The translations under genes and the position numbers were made by a program. The notes beneath the pieces are model-generated. The model was not told the origin of the DNA. It made no database searches and worked only from the letters and a program-made list of their open reading frames with translations. Shown piece after piece: positions 24,811 to 34,798 of a stretch of 64,000 nucleotides of DNA. The stretch is from Leptolinea sp. UBA5203. Its GTDB lineage: Bacteria > Chloroflexota > Anaerolineae > Anaerolineales > Anaerolineaceae. Numbering within the stretch: the first letter of the stretch is position 1; each line of letters starts with the position of its first letter. The stretch covers positions 62,001 to 126,000 of the forward strand of contig DHVR01000005.1 of NCBI GenBank assembly GCA_002412765.1, in the 5' to 3' direction.

Positions 24811-25575
24811 TCAGAATTTCAATTTTGTCAACAAAGCGCTGAGCTGTTCTTCTCGAGCAGTCAGGTTATCTTGGGTTTCGTCGTAGGGTCCAATCACATG
24901 CTCCCCAGCTATTTTGCCATCGATCATGAATAACACCCGTTCGGTTTTGGCGGCTACTTTGATATCGTGTGTCACCAGAAGGATTGTTGTTCCGGTACGA
25001 TGAATTTCTGCTAACAGGCGCATGATTTCGTTGGCGGCTTTTGAGTTCAATGCCCCTGTTGGCTCATCTCCAAAAATTATTTTCGGATCGCTCATCAGGG
25101 CACGGCAAATCCCCACACGTTGAAGCTGTCCACCCGAGGCTTGGGTGATCGTGCGTTCTTCCAGTTCTGGTATGCCTGTTTTTATCATCAAAGCTCGTGC
25201 TTTCTCAGTAATCATCGCGGCACTTTTTCTATTCTTGTGCATGGATGGCAGAATGATGTTATCCAGGATATTAAGATTCTTCAGCAGCGTTGGCTGTTGA
25301 AAAATGAACCCCATTTTTGTTCTGCGGATGTCGGCAAGCTCATTTTCTTTGAGGGTTGATAAAATCTGATCGTCAAATTTGACCTCGCCAGTATCAACAA
25401 AATCCATTCCGCTCAGCGCATACATCAGCGTTGATTTTCCCGAACCGGATGGTCCCATTACCGAAACAAATTCACCCTCGTTAATCTCAACTGATACGCC
25501 GTCGAGAACATTATGCTTTTCATCATCCTCTCCGTAAGATTTAACGATATTTTCACAGCTAATCATCTTTTTCAT
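24811..25575 (-). CDS. ABC transporter ATP-binding protein
   Basis: A 254-residue ATPase of the MacB/LolD/BceA group. Walker A GPSGSGKST at about 41-49, signature ASGGQLQRVGICRALMSDPK (first Leu replaced by Ala), Walker B with IIFGDEPTGALNSKAA and switch LLVTHD. It powers the FtsX-type permease encoded 3 bp upstream in the operon. The C-terminal extension of about 30 residues is not typical. Confidence 0.92.
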   Translation of the reverse strand: MKKMISCENIVKSYGEDDEKHNVLDGVSVEINEGEFVSVMGPSGSGKSTLMYALSGMDFVDTGEVKFDDQILSTLKENELADIRRTKMGFIFQQPTLLKNLNILDNIILPSMHKNRKSAAMITEKARALMIKTGIPELEERTITQASGGQLQRVGICRALMSDPKIIFGDEPTGALNSKAANEIMRLLAEIHRTGTTILLVTHDIKVAAKTERVLFMIDGKIAGEHVIGPYDETQDNLTAREEQLSALLTKLKF

Positions 25576-25578
25576 CTC

Positions 25579-27897
25579 TTATTCCTTAATATTTTCCGCT
25601 AACTTGATTTGACCCGCATCCAATGTACCCAGCATTGTAGCAATGACTACAGCGCAGCCCATCATGAGTGGGCAAAAAAAATACGCCGAAATTGGGTTGA
25701 CCACAAACCGAAACGCCGATGCACCAAACGAGGAGATTACCGCACCCGCCAGTACTTCACCAAGTGTGTTGGCCAGCAGCGTGCCAAGTAACAATCCCAC
25801 AATCAAAACGAATAGGGTTCGCGAAATAAATTGTGTCTTGATGTCCGAATTGGTAAAGCCGAAGGTTTTCATGACGGCAATAGCATACCGGTCCTTAGCG
25901 ACAAGCATTTTCATGAATAATACAGTGACCAATGTGGCGATCAACAACGCAACAGCGATTGCAGCGTAAGATGCCTTTTCGATGGCGCGAATTGTCGAGC
26001 CAAATGTTTGGATAATATACTCATCAATTTCCGAAATCTTTGCATAATCAAATCTTTTGGCATACTCGGCAGTTTTCTTTTGAAGGAGCGATTGATCGGA
26101 CAGCTCCGCGCTGATCACACTCCACATAACCTCTGCCGTATTGTCTTTGAAAACTGCCTTGGCGGTTTTACCGCCGTTGGTGATGTCGGAAAATAATCCA
26201 CATACGGTGAGATCTTTTTCTTCACCCTCTATGACAACGGTAAGGACACTGCCGACCTTTTTTTCAAGATCATTGGCCAGCATCACGGATAGGGCAATTT
26301 CATTTTCGGCTGTGGGCGCTCTACCTTCGGCATAGGTTAAGGGAAATACAGAATGATCACCAAGCTCAATTTTTATGCGTTCCTGAGAGCCAGCAGTTAG
26401 GTTTGCATTAAATGTTTTAGTGGTTAGCAGGACATGCTTTGCGATGGAGGGATCATATTTCAATGTAGTTGATATTTCGTCCGCTCTTTCGACGATGTGA
26501 TCGGTTTGCTGAATATCAAAGCGGATGTCGCTTTTTCCGATGCCCATATAGGTAATAAAACTATTAGAAGAAATTGTATTGTATAAATTTTGGGGGACGA
26601 TGATGATAAAAACCAAAATTACCAGCACAGCAAGCATTGTCGCGTAGATTTTCTTTCGAGTCAGTACATCCTTGATCCCCAAAAAAACATTTACATTCCA
26701 AAACTTGTTTTTGCTCAAACAAAATTGTTTTGAATTCCCAGGTTTTTCCTGAGCTGTTCCAAAGCGGATCGCTTCTGCGGGGGAGATTTTCCGAAAGCGT
26801 TTCAGCACGCCGTTAACATAGCCTGTAATGGTAAGGAACACCAGCAGGACACCACCGATCCCCAAAAGCAAGGCTGGGGCTTGATTATTGCTTTCACCCA
26901 TATAAAGACGGATATTTTCTAGCAGCATTCCCCGGAATAGAAATGAAAGCGCGAATCCGAGCAAAGAACCTGTTGCAGCAATCGCTGCATATTTTGCAAG
27001 GTAAAATTTCTGGATGTCGGCAACACGCAGCCCGATGGCTTTCATGACACCGATTTCACGGTAATCCTCTTCGATTTTCGCAAGCAGGGTGAATCGAATA
27101 CACAGAAACGCAACGGCAACCACAAGCGCGCTTACCAACAGAATTACCGCTATCATTAATCCATCAGAAATCGCATTAATGGTCTTGAACAAGGGGAATG
27201 TAATTGTTGGTCCATTGGCATTTAGCCCAGCTGCAGTATAGGCAGTTTCAAATGCACCAAGTTTGGATAAATCTTTTAATCTAAACTCAATAAGATATTC
27301 CGTGTTTCCGAATTTTTTTAGGTCTGCATAATCAGATTCGCTGATCAAGAATCTCTTTGATGATGCAAGTAACGAATTCATCTGAGAATCACGGAGAAAC
27401 CCTGCCACGGTAAATTCCCTTCCGTAAACATCTACCTTGTCGCCAATGGCGGCGGTGCCATCCTGCATGTAGCAGATCGGAACATACATTTCGCCATCGG
27501 AACTTCGGATGACATTCCCGTCCAGGTCCAGGAGAAAATCAAATTTATCACTCTGAACCGAGAAACCGTTATCCTGTACACTGTCCGCGAGCGAGCGATC
27601 ATCAAAAACCATTTGTGCGCCGTCTACATTCAGAAATTCCAATACCTGGAATTGATCAATATTGTCTTGCTGCCCGACAAAGGTGTTAAATTGCTCTAAA
27701 TCCAATTTACCTGAATGCATCTGCATAAAGTGCGGCGTCTTGGCTTGTTCCATCAACGTATCTATGGCGCCAGCAAGATTTACGACAAGAATTGCTGCCA
27801 GTGATACCAGCATTGCTGCGGCTGCGACAAAAAGCATGGTTGTCAGGGTTATGGCTTTATTTTTTATAACGTCGTTGCGGATAGTTCTGTAATACAT
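25579..27897 (-). CDS. FtsX-type ABC transporter permease
   Basis: A 772-residue permease with two FtsX modules: an N-terminal helix (about 17-44), an extracytoplasmic domain, three helices at about 240-360, then a second single helix near 415-435, a second external domain and three helices at about 645-760. Motifs such as REIGVMKAIGLRVADIQKFY and AIAVMKTFGFTNSDIKTQF mark the two modules. This class works in lipoprotein or peptide export or antimicrobial resistance. Its start lies 34 bp inside the MFS gene. Confidence 0.88.
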   Translation of the reverse strand: MYYRTIRNDVIKNKAITLTTMLFVAAAAMLVSLAAILVVNLAGAIDTLMEQAKTPHFMQMHSGKLDLEQFNTFVGQQDNIDQFQVLEFLNVDGAQMVFDDRSLADSVQDNGFSVQSDKFDFLLDLDGNVIRSSDGEMYVPICYMQDGTAAIGDKVDVYGREFTVAGFLRDSQMNSLLASSKRFLISESDYADLKKFGNTEYLIEFRLKDLSKLGAFETAYTAAGLNANGPTITFPLFKTINAISDGLMIAVILLVSALVVAVAFLCIRFTLLAKIEEDYREIGVMKAIGLRVADIQKFYLAKYAAIAATGSLLGFALSFLFRGMLLENIRLYMGESNNQAPALLLGIGGVLLVFLTITGYVNGVLKRFRKISPAEAIRFGTAQEKPGNSKQFCLSKNKFWNVNVFLGIKDVLTRKKIYATMLAVLVILVFIIIVPQNLYNTISSNSFITYMGIGKSDIRFDIQQTDHIVERADEISTTLKYDPSIAKHVLLTTKTFNANLTAGSQERIKIELGDHSVFPLTYAEGRAPTAENEIALSVMLANDLEKKVGSVLTVVIEGEEKDLTVCGLFSDITNGGKTAKAVFKDNTAEVMWSVISAELSDQSLLQKKTAEYAKRFDYAKISEIDEYIIQTFGSTIRAIEKASYAAIAVALLIATLVTVLFMKMLVAKDRYAIAVMKTFGFTNSDIKTQFISRTLFVLIVGLLLGTLLANTLGEVLAGAVISSFGASAFRFVVNPISAYFFCPLMMGCAVVIATMLGTLDAGQIKLAENIKE

Positions 27898-29189
27898 AAT
27901 TTACCTCTGTTCTCAAGCTTTTTAATACAATCAATCTGATAGATAAATCCTGCAGTAACTGACAAGAGTATGCCCGCAATGAGAATGAGGAATCCGGTGC
28001 CTCTGCCGCTGCCGGTACCAAGGATCTTGCCCACACTGTCTGCAAGTACGCCATGCTTAATGAGCATGGGTGTGAAAACGAAATCTGCCAACACGCCAGA
28101 AATTGCATATGCGATGACATATCCAAGTTGAGAAATAAAACCGATAATAGCCCAGGCTCTGCCTTGAACAGAATTTTCAATATTGGTGCGAATCAGAAAA
28201 TCCAGGCTGGTATTTGCAAACGGCATCATTGCAAATAAAAGAAATCCGGAAATCCCGATAAGGAGAATGTTTTCTCGCAAACCAAATATCATCATAAAAA
28301 TTCCTGCAAAAAATAGTGAAAGGGACAGCATTTTCACATAGCCTTTTTTTATCGAAAGAAACCCAATCAGTAGACTCGTAACCAGCATACCCGATGCCAT
28401 GACTGTTTCCAGGGTACCTGCAACTGCACTATCCGAAAAAGACAGGATCATCGGCAAGGAAAGCGTTTGGACAAAACCGAGGAAAAAAGTTAACAGGGAG
28501 GCCATCATCACGAGAATTAGCACCCCACGGTTTCCTGAGACTGCGCTCCAACCCGCTTTAAACTCCCTAAAAAAAGATTTTTCCTGCTCGTATTTCTTTG
28601 AAGCAAGGCCGCTGCGCACCACCAGTGTTGTCACAACTGTCACAAAGAAAGTGAAGATGTCAATCATCAATAGTAATTTGATATCCGAGACTGAAAGCAA
28701 ATATCCCGCGATGACCGGTGAAATTAGATACTTTGCCGAGCCGGCCACCTGAACCAGACCGCTTGCCTTCGTGTACTGATCTTCATCCAGTAAATCTGTA
28801 ACCGTTGCTTTGTAAGCAGGCTCCATCAAAGACGAGAATATCGAACTGAGAGTTACGCCCAGGCCAATTTGCCAAAGCTGTGCCTCACCTTGAAGCAAAC
28901 AAAAAAGAATGTATAGAAGCCCAACCACTGAGAGACTATCGCCCAGCACCATGAGCAATCTGCGATCATAGCGATCAGCCAGCACCCCGGCTACGGGAGA
29001 TAGAAGAAGCGCAGGCAGGAACGCGAGCAGGATGATCAGGGCCATTGCCGATGCTTTTCCTGTTTGCTCAAAGATATAGATCCCGAGACCGAATGAGGTG
29101 AGGCCGCTTCCAATTGCTGAAATTAACTGTCCTGACCATAGGAGAAGAAATTTTCCGAACGTATTCTTGGTATGCTGATTTGTCATCAT
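27864..29189 (-). CDS. MFS exporter (EntS/MFS_3-like)
   Basis: 441 residues from ATG 29189 (AAAGGAATTATT before it). Twelve hydrophobic helices. Motif A of MFS_3 exporters is visible: PALLLSPVAGVLADRYDRRL. The family contains macrolide and siderophore exporters. The 3' end overlaps the permease start by 34 bp, an unusually long overlap. The three genes likely form one efflux or self-protection operon. Codon use and homology feel Firmicutes-like, which would suggest transfer, but I cannot test it here. Confidence 0.85.
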   Translation of the reverse strand: MMTNQHTKNTFGKFLLLWSGQLISAIGSGLTSFGLGIYIFEQTGKASAMALIILLAFLPALLLSPVAGVLADRYDRRLLMVLGDSLSVVGLLYILFCLLQGEAQLWQIGLGVTLSSIFSSLMEPAYKATVTDLLDEDQYTKASGLVQVAGSAKYLISPVIAGYLLSVSDIKLLLMIDIFTFFVTVVTTLVVRSGLASKKYEQEKSFFREFKAGWSAVSGNRGVLILVMMASLLTFFLGFVQTLSLPMILSFSDSAVAGTLETVMASGMLVTSLLIGFLSIKKGYVKMLSLSLFFAGIFMMIFGLRENILLIGISGFLLFAMMPFANTSLDFLIRTNIENSVQGRAWAIIGFISQLGYVIAYAISGVLADFVFTPMLIKHGVLADSVGKILGTGSGRGTGFLILIAGILLSVTAGFIYQIDCIKKLENRGKLCITELSATTL

Positions 29190-29453
29190 AATAATTCCTT
29201 TAAATAAACACAAAATTTTAGGTGGCTAGATTGATGTATAAAAATGGCGATAGTTTTTTTCTTTTAAAGTCCTTCTTTTTGATACTTCAGTACCTTTTTT
29301 TGCAGCTTGCTTATTTGCTGAACATTTGGATTCCACCAATATACCGAGTGGTTTGATTTGGTAGTTGTAGTTTAACGGCAAGAAAGCAGAGGGGTATCTG
29401 CTAAAGGTCAGAGGTTAGGGTTGAGAATTTGATTGGGGGTGGGCTGGAAGGGA

Positions 29454-32243
29454 CTAGATTAGGTTGAGCTCACGGGCTTTTGCCAGGGCTTTGGTGCGGC
29501 CTATGACGTTTAATTTTCGGTAGATATTGGAGGTGTGGGTTTTAACGGTACCGACAGTTACCACCAATTTCTCTGCAATTTCCTTGTTCGAGAAACCATC
29601 AGAAATCAGTTGCAGGACTTCCATTTCGCGGTCGGTTAGTGCATCAATCAGATCGGTATCGGGGTGCCGGATGGCGATTGGTTTTGAAGCGCTTGCTGAT
29701 GCTGGAGAGGGGAATGCGGCGAGTAATCGGTCAAGATAGGGCAGCAAGTGCTGCCTCTTTTCGCCAGGGTTTACCATCCTTACCAGGGTGTGCCGGATAT
29801 CGGAAATTAGGTTTCTGACCAGTTCTCCTTCCTCAACAAAAATCCGTACAAATCCTTCTGGTTCAGCCAGGGTCATTGCGCGTTGAATCTGTTCCTGAGC
29901 GATGTTGTTTTGGCCTTGTTGTTTTGAGATACAAGCCTGGACAACCAACGCTTTCAATGCTGGGGTCCATAACCCACAATCTTCAAGTCGTACACGGCAT
30001 ATATCCAGGAGCTGGTTGGCGGGTTGGAATTTTTTTTGATAAACAAGGACACGGGCATAAGCGATGAAAGCCTCAGCCCAGGTAAAAATGTTTTTATCTT
30101 CCAGATTCCAATCCTGTTGGCTGAGAATGTGTTCTACCGTTGCCAAATTTTCCGCCGACAGATAGTAGTTAATGCGGCAGGCAAGAAACGCAGCGGCAGC
30201 CTTGTAAAACGGCTGCCTGTCACTGCCCTCAATTTCGTGGATGAGGTCTGCTGCCTGGGAGAGCTTGCCCTGGGCTATTCGTAAGCTTGCGAGGGCAGTA
30301 TGGTGTTCGACTTTCAAATCAAAACTTGTGTAGAGCTTACTCAGTCTTTCAGCTTCAGCGAAATCTACTTCGGCAGAAGCGAGATCATACCACTCATAAT
30401 GTAAGCGTGCTCTACTCACAAGCACTTCCGCGAAAACGGGCATAGGTTTATTCCACTTATCAACCGCCAGCCTGGCAGCTTCCTGGAAGATCCCCAAGGA
30501 TTCATGCAGTTTCCCCTGAATTCGGTTCAGTTCAGCCAAGGTGACTAGGCTGTTGACCGCAATTAAGATATTGCCGACTTCATGGCCTAGACGGGCTGCT
30601 TCTCTCCAGGATTTTTGAGCCTGGTTGTATTGATCTTTTTTGTATAGACCGGTACCAAGGAAGAATGCGAGATAACTATGCAGCGCGCGTTTATCAGCGG
30701 GGACGTTTTTAGATGCCAGGTCAACATAACGAAGGATGCCTTCAGCATCCTGACTGCGAGTGGCTAGAAATGCACGCGTGGCTGCAATGTGGCCATATTG
30801 ATCGCGTTCATCGGGTTGACTCATTTCTGTAATCGTCCCTAGCACTCTTTCAGCCGAATTGAGATACGGTTCAACCTCTCCAAATTGACCTGTGAAAATG
30901 AGCCCCCAACTATGGAAAATGCACAACCAGGGCAGGGAATGGATCAACGCTTCAGGGATTTGTTTCAGCCAGTTGGACAACTGATGAAAGTCCGCTTGTT
31001 CAAACCGGTGATATCCGAAGCGATTAACCACTTGTGAGGCTTTTTCAAGGTCACCGGCGGCAATCCAATGATCAAAGGCCTCTATATCATTGCCTTGCTC
31101 TTCAGACCAAGCAGCAGCATGGGTATGCAAAAGGGGGATGAGAGACGGAAAATTGCGATTCAGCCGGTGACGTAGTAGATCCGAAAACAAGTGATGGTAG
31201 CGGTAATAATGGCGTTCATTATCCAGAGGCACCAAAAAAAGATTAGCACTTTCCAGGAATTCCAAAATGGATTGACTAGTTTTTAAGGGAAGTTCTGCAT
31301 TTGTCAGCGGGTTTGGGTCAACTGCATTTAGATTTACACAGACGGCATCACATAGGGAACCGGACAAACGGTCCAGAATGGAAGTTTGTACCAAAAAGTT
31401 TTGAATGTCTACGCTTTGTCGGGACAGAACTTCTTCAAAAAGATAATCGATCACAAAGCGTTCGCGTCCGCTGAATCCGCGAATAAAGCTGTCACTGTCG
31501 CTGCGTCCTTGTAAGGCCAACGCAGCCATTTGTAGTCCGGTTATCCAGCCTTCGGTGATTTCCGTCAGAGCCTGTACTTCATGATTCTTGAGATCAAGAT
31601 TCATGACATTTTGGAAAAACTTGCAGGCTTCTTCATCGGAGAAACGCAGATCATTGGCGCGCACTTCTGTCATCTGCCGCGAGGCACGCAGCCGGCTGAG
31701 CGGCAGGGGAGGATCAGCCCGTGTGGCGATGACCAGGGATAGATTCTGCGGCAGGTGTTCCAGCAACAGTGCGACAGCCTGATGAATTTCCCGGGCTTGC
31801 AAGGTATGATAGTCGTCAAAAATCAATAGAAACGGATGTTTTATCTCTGCCAGGTCATTAACCAGTGAAATGACCAGGTTTGAAATAAACTCAGGGGTTG
31901 GGGTGCTTTCACGGGACTTTATTACCTCTAGATCCATTTGTCCCAGATCGGGTTGAATGGTTTGTAAAGAGGCAATCACATATTGAAGAAAACGCACCAG
32001 GTGGTTATCGGCATCATCGAACGTAATCCAGGCAACCGGTAAATCGAGATGGTGAACCCACTCATTGAGCAATGTGCTTTTTCCATATCCCGCGGGTGCT
32101 GCAATCAGTGTCAGGCGGCGTAAAAAGTACTTATTCTGCACAAACCATAAATCCCGGTTTAGTTTTTGGATAACCTGCGGACGCAGAATACAGCCTGGAT
32201 GGGCAGCGGGAATATGCAATTTCGTGCTCAGGATTGGATCCAT
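29454..32243 (-). CDS. MalT-like LuxR-family regulator (STAND ATPase)
   Basis: 929 residues from ATG 32243. N-terminal NTPase module of STAND type: Walker A APAGYGKSTLLNEW and Walker B FLLIFDDYH, then a winged-helix and a long TPR-like helical sensor region (about 380-850). The C-terminal LuxR HTH is DREMEVLQLISDGFSNKEIA, then EKLVVTVGTVKTHTSNIYRK. MalT proteins become active on binding ATP plus an inducer in the TPR part. The upstream extension to 32390 overlaps the promoter region of the divergent gene and is rejected. Targets may include the divergent 71-aa gene. Confidence 0.9.
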   Translation of the reverse strand: MDPILSTKLHIPAAHPGCILRPQVIQKLNRDLWFVQNKYFLRRLTLIAAPAGYGKSTLLNEWVHHLDLPVAWITFDDADNHLVRFLQYVIASLQTIQPDLGQMDLEVIKSRESTPTPEFISNLVISLVNDLAEIKHPFLLIFDDYHTLQAREIHQAVALLLEHLPQNLSLVIATRADPPLPLSRLRASRQMTEVRANDLRFSDEEACKFFQNVMNLDLKNHEVQALTEITEGWITGLQMAALALQGRSDSDSFIRGFSGRERFVIDYLFEEVLSRQSVDIQNFLVQTSILDRLSGSLCDAVCVNLNAVDPNPLTNAELPLKTSQSILEFLESANLFLVPLDNERHYYRYHHLFSDLLRHRLNRNFPSLIPLLHTHAAAWSEEQGNDIEAFDHWIAAGDLEKASQVVNRFGYHRFEQADFHQLSNWLKQIPEALIHSLPWLCIFHSWGLIFTGQFGEVEPYLNSAERVLGTITEMSQPDERDQYGHIAATRAFLATRSQDAEGILRYVDLASKNVPADKRALHSYLAFFLGTGLYKKDQYNQAQKSWREAARLGHEVGNILIAVNSLVTLAELNRIQGKLHESLGIFQEAARLAVDKWNKPMPVFAEVLVSRARLHYEWYDLASAEVDFAEAERLSKLYTSFDLKVEHHTALASLRIAQGKLSQAADLIHEIEGSDRQPFYKAAAAFLACRINYYLSAENLATVEHILSQQDWNLEDKNIFTWAEAFIAYARVLVYQKKFQPANQLLDICRVRLEDCGLWTPALKALVVQACISKQQGQNNIAQEQIQRAMTLAEPEGFVRIFVEEGELVRNLISDIRHTLVRMVNPGEKRQHLLPYLDRLLAAFPSPASASASKPIAIRHPDTDLIDALTDREMEVLQLISDGFSNKEIAEKLVVTVGTVKTHTSNIYRKLNVIGRTKALAKARELNLI

Positions 32244-32381
32244 GGTTTCTTTTATTATGGCAATGCTGAATAATTTATGGAGGGCAGAAATAGGGGCAGG
32301 GTTAAAAATCAACCCTTCTATGACTTTTGCCAGATATTTGAATCGCCGGAATCGGCTATATTGATTGCAGGAGATTATACC

Positions 32382-32597
32382 ATGGAACAAACATCAGGAA
32401 ATCTTTATCAAATCCTTGTTCAGGAACCCATAACCCCCTGTTGGTCGGACTGGTTGAATGATATCAAAATCCAGCGGACTGAAGAGGGAGTGACCCAATT
32501 AACCGGGAGAATCATTGATCAGACTGCCCTCTATGGCTTGCTTAACATCCTGCGTGATCTGAATTTGACCTTGCTTAGTGTACGAAGAGTAGACTGA
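32382..32597 (+). CDS. Small conserved protein divergent from the MalT-like regulator
   Basis: 71 residues from ATG 32382 (CAGGAGATTATACC). Pattern: W-x2-W-x5-I, EEGVTQLTGRIIDQTALYGL, then LNILRDLNLTLLSVRRVD. I recall similar 70-residue proteins beside LuxR/MalT-type genes in Chloroflexota; function is unknown. The conserved tail DQ.AL.GLL..I.DL.L.LLSVRR suggests a compact alpha/beta fold. The head-to-head layout suggests that it is regulated by, or regulates, the MalT-like protein. Confidence 0.6.
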   Translation: MEQTSGNLYQILVQEPITPCWSDWLNDIKIQRTEEGVTQLTGRIIDQTALYGLLNILRDLNLTLLSVRRVD

Positions 32598-32741
32598 GGC
32601 TGATTTTGATATGTCAGCCCCGCTCTTACTGGTGGAGAGCTGAGAGGATGAGGTTGAGTATTAGCCTCAGCGCACGAATTACGAAGAACTGATCATCTTT
32701 CAAAACCATATGGGGATATTGCGATGTAATCATACAATTAA

Positions 32742-32774
32742 TTCAAAAACGGTCAGTTGCTGACCGTTTTTGAA
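32742..32774. terminator. Bidirectional terminator
   Basis: Perfect 15-bp stem TTCAAAAACGGTCAG (32742-32756) and CTGACCGTTTTTGAA (32760-32774) with a 3-base loop, between the converging small gene and lipoprotein gene. Confidence 0.9.
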
Positions 32775-32824
32775 TTCTAGATCATATTTTTACAGCGTAA
32801 GTTAACCTTCTCGTTGCTACCTGA

Positions 32825-34798
32825 TCAATCTGCGAACCATTGTTCTTTGATTTGCTTCGGGGTCATGGGGGGTATTTCGAGCTCGCCCCACGCATTTTCG
32901 CGCAGATTTCCACTTTTACCAATCCAAGCATTCAGGTTTTCATTGGTAATGAGCGGATAGTCGTAAATTAAGGTATTCCCATGCAAACCACCTAAAGCGT
33001 CTGGTCTGACTTTTTCGCCATTCAGAATATAGTAAGCCGCATATACCCCTTCGTAACCGGTTCCGCCGGGTTTGATCGCCGCAAATCCCTTGAAACCACG
33101 ATCTTGACTAATCAAATCGCGCCAAAAATCCCACATTTCGAGCTTGGGTTCAACCAACATCATCGGTATTGGGTTATTAGGGACGTCCTTGACCGGCCAA
33201 AAGAAATCTGATACTCGATTGTTTGTCCAAATGGCTTTCAAATTGGGGTTTGCATTGACTAACCCTTTCAATTTTTCTTCAGATGTCGAACTGCCATCAA
33301 AACTTCCTGATATGATCTGACTTTCAATTGCTGTGTTTTCCTTTAAGATAGAAGAAATGATTTCTTGTTGGGTTTTGTTATCGTCAAAATTGAATAGAAT
33401 GATCTTCCCTTTGCCTTCTATTTCCTTGATCATCAATTCGATGGTCTGTTTTGTTGCGTCTGTGTCAATGGACAAGTTGTAAGCTCCGGTTTCAGCAGTT
33501 TCAGCATTCAGAATTATTGTGAGTATCCCTTTAGAGACTGCTTCGTGAATTTGATCATAATTCTGATCAACCTTCCATGGGTCAAAAAATGCCAAAATGA
33601 CGTCCAGGTCCTGACCCGTCAATTGATGAATGTTTTCACCTTTTAGGCAGTTGATTCTTAATTCTTCACAAGCTGAAAGTAATTCTTTTTCATAAAACTT
33701 ATCAATGCCATCCTGACCGCCTGTATACCCAAAGACCAGCTCCTCGAGAGGTGCAGGCTCGGTTCCTTGAACAATCGATGCTTCTAGGCTGACTTCTTTA
33801 AACCCTGACAGGCAGTTAGCCGGCCAGTCCGGGTTGCGGTCATTGGCGGGGTTGTTGGTCAGATTGAAGAAAATATCGGGGAAGATTTCCCCGACCAATA
33901 AAATTTCTTCATCGGGTGAATTATAATTCCCCGAGATACATTCGACGCGATTCCCATCCAGCGTTTTAAAGGGTAGGTAGCGCTGCAATTCTCCTTTGCC
34001 ACCCGCTTCCATGATGTTCGAACCATCTGCATTCATCACACATTTCGTGCAAACACCATCCGGATGCTCCCAATTACTAAAAATCTGACCGTCGACGGTC
34101 CATTGGACATGGATTACTTTGCCATTGTGGGTCAATTTTTGTTGGTTTGTGCCATCCGAATTCATGACGAAAAGATTTTGGTTATCCTGCCCTCCTGATA
34201 TCCAGGCTATTTTGCTGCCATCCGGTGACCACGCGGGCTGATCATCTTTTTCTGGACTATTGGTCAGGTTAACCGGTTGGCCGCTGCCATCTGCATGGAT
34301 GATGAAAATATCATCGTCACTTGAGTATGTGATCTGACTGCCGTCATGAGACCAGTCTGGCGAATTACTCCAATGATTAAAGGTTAATTGACGCACGCCG
34401 CTGCCGTCGGCATTCATCACATAAATCGCCTGCCCTCCCTCCTCACCGGCATCACGATTGGAGACGAAAGCAATCTGGCTGCCGTCCGGTGACCAGGATG
34501 GATTTGAATCTTCGCCCGGATTGTTACTGAGATTGATCAAGTCGCTGCCATCCGGTGCCATGGTGAAAATATCAAAATTGCCTTCGCGATCGGAATCGAA
34601 AGCAATGGTACAGGCGATGGGGGGCGTTTCAGTGGGCGTGGGAAGGGCAGTGGGTTTAGGAGGGGGCAGGGTGGCAGCCACCTCTGTTGGCGGTACGGGG
34701 GCCTGGGTTGGCTCAGGTGAAGGACTCTTGTTGCAGCCTGTCAAGAGAACCAGACACACAGCAGTCAGTGCGATGTAAGAAATTGGATTTCGTCCCAT
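32825..34798 (-). CDS. Lipoprotein: TolB-like propeller fused to sugar-binding-protein domain
   Basis: 657 residues. Signal peptide with lipobox LLTGC (Cys22), then a Pro/Thr linker. Residues about 60-345 hold PD40/TolB-like propeller repeats (PSWSPDGSQIAFVSN, PDWSHDGSQITYSS, PAWSPDGSKIAWIS). Residues about 350-657 read as a type 1 periplasmic sugar-binding protein (LVFGYTGGQDG, VILAFFDPWK, IILNAETAETGAYNLSIDTD, AIKPGGTGYEGVYAAYYIL). A propeller plus binding-protein fusion is uncommon. No ABC permease is nearby, so it may be a surface sensor or binding protein. Start after GAGGACTAATACT. Confidence 0.8.
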   Translation of the reverse strand: MGRNPISYIALTAVCLVLLTGCNKSPSPEPTQAPVPPTEVAATLPPPKPTALPTPTETPPIACTIAFDSDREGNFDIFTMAPDGSDLINLSNNPGEDSNPSWSPDGSQIAFVSNRDAGEEGGQAIYVMNADGSGVRQLTFNHWSNSPDWSHDGSQITYSSDDDIFIIHADGSGQPVNLTNSPEKDDQPAWSPDGSKIAWISGGQDNQNLFVMNSDGTNQQKLTHNGKVIHVQWTVDGQIFSNWEHPDGVCTKCVMNADGSNIMEAGGKGELQRYLPFKTLDGNRVECISGNYNSPDEEILLVGEIFPDIFFNLTNNPANDRNPDWPANCLSGFKEVSLEASIVQGTEPAPLEELVFGYTGGQDGIDKFYEKELLSACEELRINCLKGENIHQLTGQDLDVILAFFDPWKVDQNYDQIHEAVSKGILTIILNAETAETGAYNLSIDTDATKQTIELMIKEIEGKGKIILFNFDDNKTQQEIISSILKENTAIESQIISGSFDGSSTSEEKLKGLVNANPNLKAIWTNNRVSDFFWPVKDVPNNPIPMMLVEPKLEMWDFWRDLISQDRGFKGFAAIKPGGTGYEGVYAAYYILNGEKVRPDALGGLHGNTLIYDYPLITNENLNAWIGKSGNLRENAWGELEIPPMTPKQIKEQWFAD

